Below, in pieces: positions 57,191 through 64,000 of a stretch of DNA of 64,000 bases. Positions within the stretch are counted from its first letter, which is position 1; every line of letters starts with the position of its first letter. The translations under genes were made by a program, and so were the position numbers. The notes beneath the pieces are model-generated. The model was not told the DNA's origin and did no database searches. It saw only the letters and a program-made list of their open reading frames with translations. Source of the DNA: Chytridium lagenaria (taxonomy: Eukaryota; Chytridiomycota; Chytridiomycetes; Chytridiales; Chytridiaceae); contig JAHLKC010000026.1 in the NCBI GenBank assembly GCA_025449115.1, forward strand, positions 62,001 to 126,000, given 5' to 3'.

Positions 57191-58689
57191 ACTTCATTGT
57201 CGCTATCTTAATGTTATCATGAACTACCATTGTCAACTTGGAGAAACGCGGAAGATACCAAACTTGTCACAACCTTCAGCAGCTCCACTAACGTTATTTG
57301 AATGACTGTGGTACTGCAGGTAATCCAAGACAATTCAAAATCTTTAACATGCTTTCATCTGCCCCTGCAAAGTACACAATAAAGCCTATGCTGCAATGGA
57401 GCTGTGTCACTTGTTGTTGCAACATATTGAGCATTGCATTTACATGGTTGCCATGGAGCCGCCAGGCTCAGGGCCTCCACTTGTCTCTTCTAAAATGTGT
57501 GCAAGAAGATTAAAAGAATTGGTGTGTTGTTGCAAAGAGATGCCGTAAATTCAAGAAGCCCAAACAGCCCATGCTTTGTTGTGCCAAAATTGGCTGTAGC
57601 TGCAGACTGAAGTCTTTCCGTCAGCTTTTCCACTGTTGCACTTACTGAAGCTTCTCAAAGAGATTTTCTCCCTATAGTCTTCAATTCTGCTGTTATCACC
57701 GAGGGAAAATGCGGCTTAACCAATGCCATTTTGGGCAGAGGTAAGAAGTTGATATTGCAGAACTACTGTGCTCTTCTGAAAAGCTGGAAGAAGAAGACCC
57801 CATAAGTCGGCGAAATTATCCTCCAGTAATGGCTGAAAACCCACATGCTTGTTTATCATGTTTGCTTACCCAGCTTTTGACAAAGTTCAAACCAACTAGT
57901 TTTCAATCATCAGTCTTCAAGCTTTTTGGCCTCCCTGTCTACACAGTCAAAGTTCCTGCCAGCTTTTAGGATGAGGACTCTCTGTCTCATCATTCTCAAT
58001 TGGTCACGTCAATTATTTGAAGGATCATTGAAGGCATTCGTGAGAGGAAGCAAGATTTAATCAATCTTTTAAACGCCTTAAAGCTATAAAAGCGTTGGTG
58101 AGTCCATCATTTAGCTTTGGCCTGTTGGATTGCTGCAGAGGAGTGCCAAGATTTGCATCCAATGGTTTTATTGGAAAAGATTCAGAAGGAACAAAGGCAT
58201 ATTTGTGAAGAATTACATTATTCACATGGCCTATGGCTCATAAGGACATTTTGTCTAAGTCCGTTGAGTTTCATTATATTCCACGTCAACGCGTATATTT
58301 ACGCGTCATATTGAATCCTCCATCTTTTCCCTCTGGGCTTTTATATATACTTTTTCCTCACGTTTATAGGGTTTTTATTGAAATAGGTGGCGCATATGTG
58401 CCGTTTATATGTGTGTGCATATGCTGTGTCTATTATTTATTTGTATTTTGTGTATTGCTTTAATATGAGAGATTTTCTTGATTTAATTTGCACCTGTTGA
58501 ATCTAGTAGTTGATATTGAGTTGATCCCTTATCCTCTATCCCACGCGCGTGGCCTTGCGACATGATCTCCCCTTCACTCTTAGTTTGGATGTCAGTCCAC
58601 CCCTCTGCCCCCTTTCCACCTGGTAAAGCCGCAATCCGGCCGTTTGAGACGGAAGGCTGTGATGGAATCCCTCCTCATTCACGGTGTCC
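57191..58689. other. Decayed sequence, no intact gene
   Basis: Short ORFs at 57298-57513, 58117-58314 and 58233-58463 have no clear domain. The region may belong to an old transposable element extending R1. Two ACGCGT hexamers sit close together near 58289 and 58303. Confidence 0.35.
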
Positions 58690-58890
58690 TTTAGTCAAGG
58701 CTTGGTCAGCTGCATTCCACCTCTGGTGCTCTCTGACCCGGTGATCAGGCGATAATGGCAGCAAATGAGTGAGGTTACCCTATTCTAAGCTCTGAGAGGC
58801 ATATGAGAACCCATGTTCCAAAAGGTGTCATAGTAGGGTGGCATGGAGACTTATAGCCATCCCCAATCTCCTGGAGACAATCTTGTGAAA
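58690..58890 (+). repeat. R3, right copy
   Basis: Direct, diverged match to 33850-34045, including gtgaggttaccct and ggagacaatct. Confidence 0.6.
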
Positions 58891-59224
58891 TATTGAAGGT
58901 TTTCTTATATTTCACGTGATATATTTACTATAAAGAAAAGATTTAATGACTGTAAGTAATTGTCTTAGCGTAGGCATCACTCATATGTCCTAGAGCACAT
59001 GTTCTCTTATATGATAACTATCTGTTGTCAAATTACGACTGACATTACTAATGCCTGATTGTTTAAAGTTGTATAGACGCGTTAGGAATGAGCAGAGTAA
59101 CGTATGTAGATAGAGGTTTATGTGTTTATTGTTTAATATATTTCTCATTTCTTGTTTGTTTTGTTGTTTACTTTACCCTTTTTTGACTAACTTATTTACA
59201 GCAGCAAGAATTAGTAATGAACTG

Positions 59225-59457
59225 AGAGAGAAGTTGCCCCCACAAAAAATCATCATATCCTGTCCTGTTCGTGCATGATCTTCCCCCACATTGCTTATAT
59301 GACACCATGTCTTTCTATCTGCCTCTTACTTGAAATGGGCCCTGTTTTATTTAAGTCGTAAAGTGTACCATGGTGCGGGATGTTGTGACATGCTTTTGAA
59401 TGAGAACTCCTTGAACGACCCTCCTGATGCTCATGAACAATGACGGGCAAGCACACT
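59225..59457 (-). repeat. R2, right copy
   Basis: Reverse complement of 32069-32300. It abuts a truncated family B LTR at its right end. Confidence 0.75.
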
Positions 59458-59695
59458 TTGATTTACCTTCCTTGATGGGTTAATTTTCTTTATGCCAGTT
59501 TAATTATAACTCTACCTGTTTGTGATTGGACATTCCCTTCTAGCCTTCATTACCTTTGTTCCCGTTATAGCTTTCTGATTTGCTTACCTTTTAAAAGACT
59601 CGTGTGTTGAGTTGAAATAAATTACGAACGTTGTTTAAGCAAAAGTGCGTTTAATCTTGTTTGAATTGAGCCCCATGAACAACAAGTATTCAACA
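59458..59695 (-). repeat. Truncated solo LTR, family B
   Basis: Inverse of the family B LTR from its middle (gatttaccttccttgat) to the end at aacaagtattcaaca (59695). It is more diverged than the copies at 45866 and 50757. No internal region follows. Confidence 0.82.
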
Positions 59696-59733
59696 ATATT
59701 GGCACGACATTACAGTTACCAACACGAAACTTC

Positions 59734-60104
59734 CTACCAAGAAGCTCTACGAGGAAGGGTTGGTGGAATGTAGTCTTCGTCTATTAGTGGGTCCTCGGGC
59801 GTTTGGAAAGACGCATTTTCGCTATGGACAGATTCAATAATCAATATGGTGGGTGCCGAGATGGTGTTTTTGTTGACATGATAACAGGCAATATGGAGGC
59901 ATTGATTTTTAAAAGTGGCTGGAATGAATAGGTACCTGTTGGTGCCAGTTGGTCTAGAATTTCTCATTGCCTCCAAAAAAATTTCTGCGCCGTACAAGTC
60001 TATTTTTCCTGTTTTGGGGTTCTTGTTCAACGTGATCGTTTGAGTTTTGTGTGGCCCTTTGAAGGCGCAGCAGCCCGCAAGCAACCAAGCAGACCACCGC
60101 AGGT
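59734..60104 (-). CDS. Orphan ORF beside the solo LTR, probably partial
   Basis: An open frame of about 120 codons with ordinary protein composition: GCCAFKGPHKTQTITLNKNP, FLEAMRNSRPTGTNRYLFIP, HIACYHVNKNTISAPTILII, ending TPEDPLIDEDYIPPTLPRR then RASW and a stop. It has no ATG near the front; a TAA precedes it at about 60105 and the first Met is internal. It could be an exon or a fragment left by transposon activity. The family is not recognised. Confidence 0.4.
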
Positions 60105-61704
60105 TTTATAGTTGGAATTAATGGTTTTATTATATATTTATACTCATAATGGAATGAATGAATGAATGAAGAAGAGGACGAGGCTGTGGCTTCAATTTGC
60201 GCATCCTTTCTGTCATTTATTGATTGGGTGATGCATAATAAATACCTAATAAATACCTATTACCGATAGTAGTGTAAATAAATAAACGGATCTGGAAGCT
60301 CTCCCAAGCAGCAGAGTGCGTCCTCCTTACTAAATACTATTACGTGAATATATGTTACGCTACGTATCCAAGTAGGCCATGGTATACAGTTAGACACCAC
60401 AAGTAGATATTAGATCATGTAAATAGTAGTTGGACACCAAGCAAGCTAATATGTATGTTACCTAATACTTTGATGTAGGTGTGTGCACAGAACGCTTGTT
60501 ATGAACAGTATTTACATTATATTTATAAATATTTCATTCATCCGTAGTGCATAGGTAAATATATAGGTAGTCAGATCATGATGCATATATTAATAATTAT
60601 TATTATTATTTTTTTATTATTTTTAATATAAAAATGACCCGTGACTTTACTTTTGTCTTTTTTTTATTTTATTTTCTGTGGCCCTTTGTGCAACATCTGC
60701 AATGAAAATTTTCTCTTTATCCAATAAGATAATTAATCAATTTAATACAATCATAAAAATTAAAATTAAAAATTAAAAAAAAAAAGGTATACTCAACAAA
60801 TATTCCCCCCATCCCCTCACCCCCCCAAAATCCCCCCCTCATCATAACCAAATCCCATTCACAAAAAAAAAAAAAAAACCTTCAACCACCCACCATCCAC
60901 CTCGCCTCTCCCAATTACCTTCCCAACATCAAACATCCGTCATCGACATTCATCACTTCATTTCAACCATCATCATCATCCACATCTACATCCGCATCCA
61001 TCTCTAGTTGGCCTTCCTGTTTGCACATTTATTAATTCCACCAGCCGTCAAGGGCTGCGCATTCTGTCTTTGTCATCAAAAAATTGCATTATCATACCCA
61101 CCAACGCAATCGTAGCAAGGAATCTTGGGAACTTGGGACTCGATACTTCTGGAAGCTCAAAAGTCGCTGCAGAAGAATTTCATTTATCATCTCGTCATCG
61201 GTGTTTAGCCCCAAGGAGCGAATACTATCAAAGATTGAGTCCGGACTTTTTTGATACTTTCATACCAAAGTCGTCATCAACGTCATTGGCGTCCATTCGC
61301 TCTCCTGAATCGAAAGATATCGTTGTCGTATACATCGCTTGCTCGAAGCTCTCTCGTTTCTCTTATCTGCTGTTTACTTCGCGTGAGTACTCGTTCTTAC
61401 ATCGTCCATGAATTGAAGCGAGATCGTTCATCTTTTATTCTTTCATAATCCTTTCTTCAGATCTCTTCTCTTTTAGTACCTTTAAGCTGTATCGCACGTT
61501 AGCAGTGCTTGGCTGATTTTCTTAACCATTTCCCCTTTTTCATGGCGGTTGTTTATCCTATGGCTATATTCTCTGTTTTGTTTTCGCCTGTGTATTCCTT
61601 CCTCCTCCTCTCCGTAGCCTTTGCTTGTTCTTTAGAGCATACATCTAAATTTTCTGTATTCTTTGTCCTGAAAGCAGTCTTCGGGCATTTTTTCTGTCAA
61701 GATC
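60105..61704. other. AT-rich spacer and probable 5' leader of the WHI3-like gene
   Basis: An ATGA tetranucleotide run lies at about 60151-60169, AT-rich repeats at 60590-60660, and a run of A at about 60862-60878. C-rich and CATC-rich stretches (60800-61010) resemble a fungal promoter. ORFs at 61070-61411 and 61509-61733 are weak and probably leader or leader-intron sequence. Confidence 0.45.
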
Positions 61705-63577
61705 ATGCTTTACCATTCGGACATGGTTGGTGACATGTTGAACATTTCCACCCCTGGATCCGCTCATCTTAGTCCTAACCCACACATGATGCAGTCGCCT
61801 ATGGTGAGTTCCATTGCTTTGCTATCCCTTCTTCGGCCCGGTCTATGGTGTTAACGTTTGACTCGAATGCAGTCTCTTGCTCAGCAAGCAAATGAGGAAA
61901 TTACCACCATCTTTGTGGTTGGATTTCCTGACGACATGCAGGAGCGCGAGTTCCAAACATGTTTACATTCTGCCCTGGTTTTGAGGCGGCCACGCTAAAG
62001 CTGCCTACTCCAGGCGAGGACAATGACAACATTCCTCAGTACAAGAAGCAAATAGTGAGTCATCATTTGTTTCGTAATCCGTACAAAACTCGTTGTTTGC
62101 TTACATACTTCTCCTTTATTAGATTGGCTTTGTTAAATTCCGTACCCGCCTTGATGCGCTCCAAGCCCGTGATGTCTTGAACGGTCGCAAGGTGGACGCG
62201 GAACGAGGATGCATGCTGAAGGCTGAGATTGCCAAGAAGAACTTACACACGAAACGGGGTTTATCCATTGAACATATCACGATGGGTACCCCATTTCCCA
62301 ACCTTGGTCGCCTGAATGTGTCAATTCCCATGCTTGGCGGTCCGCTGTCGGCAGGAGCAACAAGCAGGTCTACTGTCCTTCCGTCACCAAAGGATGTTTC
62401 TTCATCGTTTGCCGATGCTTTTTTCCTCAACAGCCCCATTCCCAGAGACCTCATGGGCGCATCCTCTATCTTTCCCCCTGTTCAACATTCCATGCAGCAC
62501 CAGCCTCAAGCCCAGACTTCTTCCCAACAACCTACCCCCACACCACTTCATCCGTCTCAGTCATCACAGGCCTCTGCCTTTGACTATTTCTCTGGAGCCA
62601 TTGCCGCCGCTGCTGAGCGTAGCCTTCAAACCTCTCGGCGAGGCTCACCTACTTCGTCGATTGAAGCCACCACTACAAGCATGACTGATAGCAACCGCAG
62701 CTCTGGCTCATCTGCTGGTGACCTTTCTGAATTTAGGTCAGCATCTTTGTTGGAAGCCGCGTCCAAGTTTGGAGGTGCAGGAAGGTCACTTGATTCACCA
62801 CGATTTGGGCCGTTTGTGGAGTCTTTGATTGACCCACCGCCTCCTTCTGTTGTCTCAAGCGTTTCTGCCGCGAGGTCTCAATCTGAGCGTGGTTTCAGCA
62901 GTGCTTTGTACAATTCTGACTCGCTTTTGCCTAACCGCCTCCCGCCCTCCCTCACTATCAACACCAACCTTGCGAACATTGTGGGAGGTCTCCACTCGCC
63001 TACTAGCGCCACCATGCCTTCCCCATCCACTCCTTTTGCAACTCTTCCCCCTGGTCCTGCTTCAGCTGGCCCTCTTGCGGGACCAGGATATCGCTCCCTT
63101 GCTGATCAAAACCCACCCTGCAACACTTTGTACGTGGGCAACCTCCCAAACAACGCAAGCGAGGAGGAACTTCGCCAGCTCTTCTGTCGCTGCCCTGGGT
63201 ACAAGCGTTTGTGTTTCCGTCAGCGACCTAACGGGCCCATGTGCTTTGTCGAGTTTGAGGACGTTCATTGCGCACACCAAGCTCTTCTTGAACTTCATGG
63301 GAACCCGCTTACTAACTCTGTCAAGGGTGGTATCCGCTTGAGTTTTTCCAAGAACCCTTTGGGAGTCAGACAGTTGCCCTCTTCGCAGCCTGGATCAATG
63401 GGTGCTCTCGCGCAGGCCGCGGGTGGGATGGTACCGTCTGTGACAAGTAATCTTTCTTCCTCCATGATTTCGAACTCTTCCATTACGTCATCAACCTCTT
63501 CGTCTTCATCCTCTGGAATGAATTTGATGGGAGGAAGCATGGAAAAAGATGGTGGAAGGCTTATATTCAGCTGCTGA
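61705..63577 (+). CDS. WHI3-like RNA-binding protein with two RRMs
   Basis: Exon 1 is 61705-61803 (GTGAGT donor), exon 2 is 61873-62054 and exon 3 is 62123-63577. RRM1 begins TTIFVVGFPDDMQEREFQ; one missing base in an A-run at 61955-61957 then shifts the frame before MFTFCPGFEAATLKLP. It continues across the intron as IGFVKFRTRLDALQARDVLN. A long Ser/Pro-rich linker follows. RRM2 is CNTLYVGNLPNNASEEELRQ with CFVEFEDVHCAHQALLELHG and IRLSFSKNPLGVR. PGYKRLCFRQRPNG before FVEFED matches WHI3/WHI4 and the RBPMS group. In yeast Whi3 binds mRNAs, including a G1 cyclin message, in the cytoplasm. The short Ser-rich tail ends LIFSC. Confidence 0.85.
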
Positions 63578-64000
63578 GCAGCCCCATTATGTGTTTATTA
63601 TTTTTTTCCCCATTCATTCCCTCTCATCATAACAACAAATTCTCTTCTTTCTTGTGAGTTCCTTTTCTTCATCTGCCTTAATGTTGCTCCCTCCCCCCCC
63701 CCACCTCCCCCATCTGTTTTTAGCTAGTCGCTGCCACATCAACTGCACACCCAAAAAACATACATTCTATTTCCCAACACCTTATCCCATTTTTATATGT
63801 TAAAAAAGATACATGCTTATTTGCTTTATATTTGTTTCTTTTCTGCATGGGCATTTGAGTGTAGCATGTCAACAACCCTTTCCATTATATTTCTGTTCTC
63901 GATCTGGCTAATCCATTGCCGCAAACCCTTATCCTTTTTTCGTGTGTTTGTTTTTGCATGGCTTTGCAACCAAAACCTGTGATCACCTATCCTATTTCCG
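63578..64000. other. 3' flank of the WHI3-like gene
   Basis: T-rich and C-rich sequence, with a C-run near 63694-63703. No further gene is seen before the window ends. Confidence 0.45.

Noticed and set aside
62829..63341. 170-codon ORF in another frame of the WHI3-like exon
   Set aside because: The main frame carries a complete RRM; this is its shadow.

Overview
The window is nuclear DNA of a fungus, most likely a zoosporic (flagellated, chytrid-like) one. Evidence: genes are split by short introns with GT..AG ends and CTAAC/CTAAT-type branch sites. Host genes are typical fungal housekeeping genes. One gene is a KIF3A-type kinesin-2 motor, a family tied to intraflagellar transport and missing from most non-flagellated fungi. 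No bacterial, viral or organellar signature was seen. The taxonomic call is inference; no rRNA or other marker lies in the window.

Layout. 1-6.6 kb: a partial glycine-rich protein gene, an AT-rich spacer, then a low-complexity C2H2 zinc-finger regulator in two long coding blocks. 6.6-8.7 kb: AT-rich spacer with a 16-C run. 8.7-25 kb is a compact gene block: a Mi-2/CHD-like remodeller (-), an RNPS1-like SR protein (-), an MCUR1/CCDC90-type mitochondrial protein (-), PNO1 (+), a possible small membrane protein (+), a NASP/Sim3/Hif1 histone chaperone (-) and kinesin-2 (+). 25.4-29.5 kb: an unrecognised acidic protein (-), a broken FHA-RING gene (-) and small uncertain ORFs. 29.5-59.7 kb is a transposon island. 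It holds three copies of a Ty1/copia family (family A), one near-complete and several partial copies of a second copia family (family B), a LINE inserted into a family B LTR, and three older dispersed repeats (R1, R2, R3). 61.7-63.6 kb: a WHI3-like two-RRM protein (+).

The host genes do not form a pathway. They serve chromatin (CHD, NASP), RNA handling (RNPS1, PNO1, WHI3-like), mitochondria (MCUR1-like) and microtubule transport (kinesin-2). Divergent pairs share promoter regions of about 420 bp: MCUR1-like/PNO1 and NASP/kinesin.

Two window-wide patterns stand out. First, conserved genes that should be intact repeatedly carry single-base indels, mostly in A/T runs, and the two LTRs of one copia element differ chiefly in homopolymer length; this looks like residual long-read error. 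Second, copia family B is packed with the hexamer ACGCGT (about two dozen copies in 5.4 kb, with three or four per LTR), which is the consensus of the fungal G1/S MCB box. I did not find a new defence, CRISPR or secondary-metabolite system.
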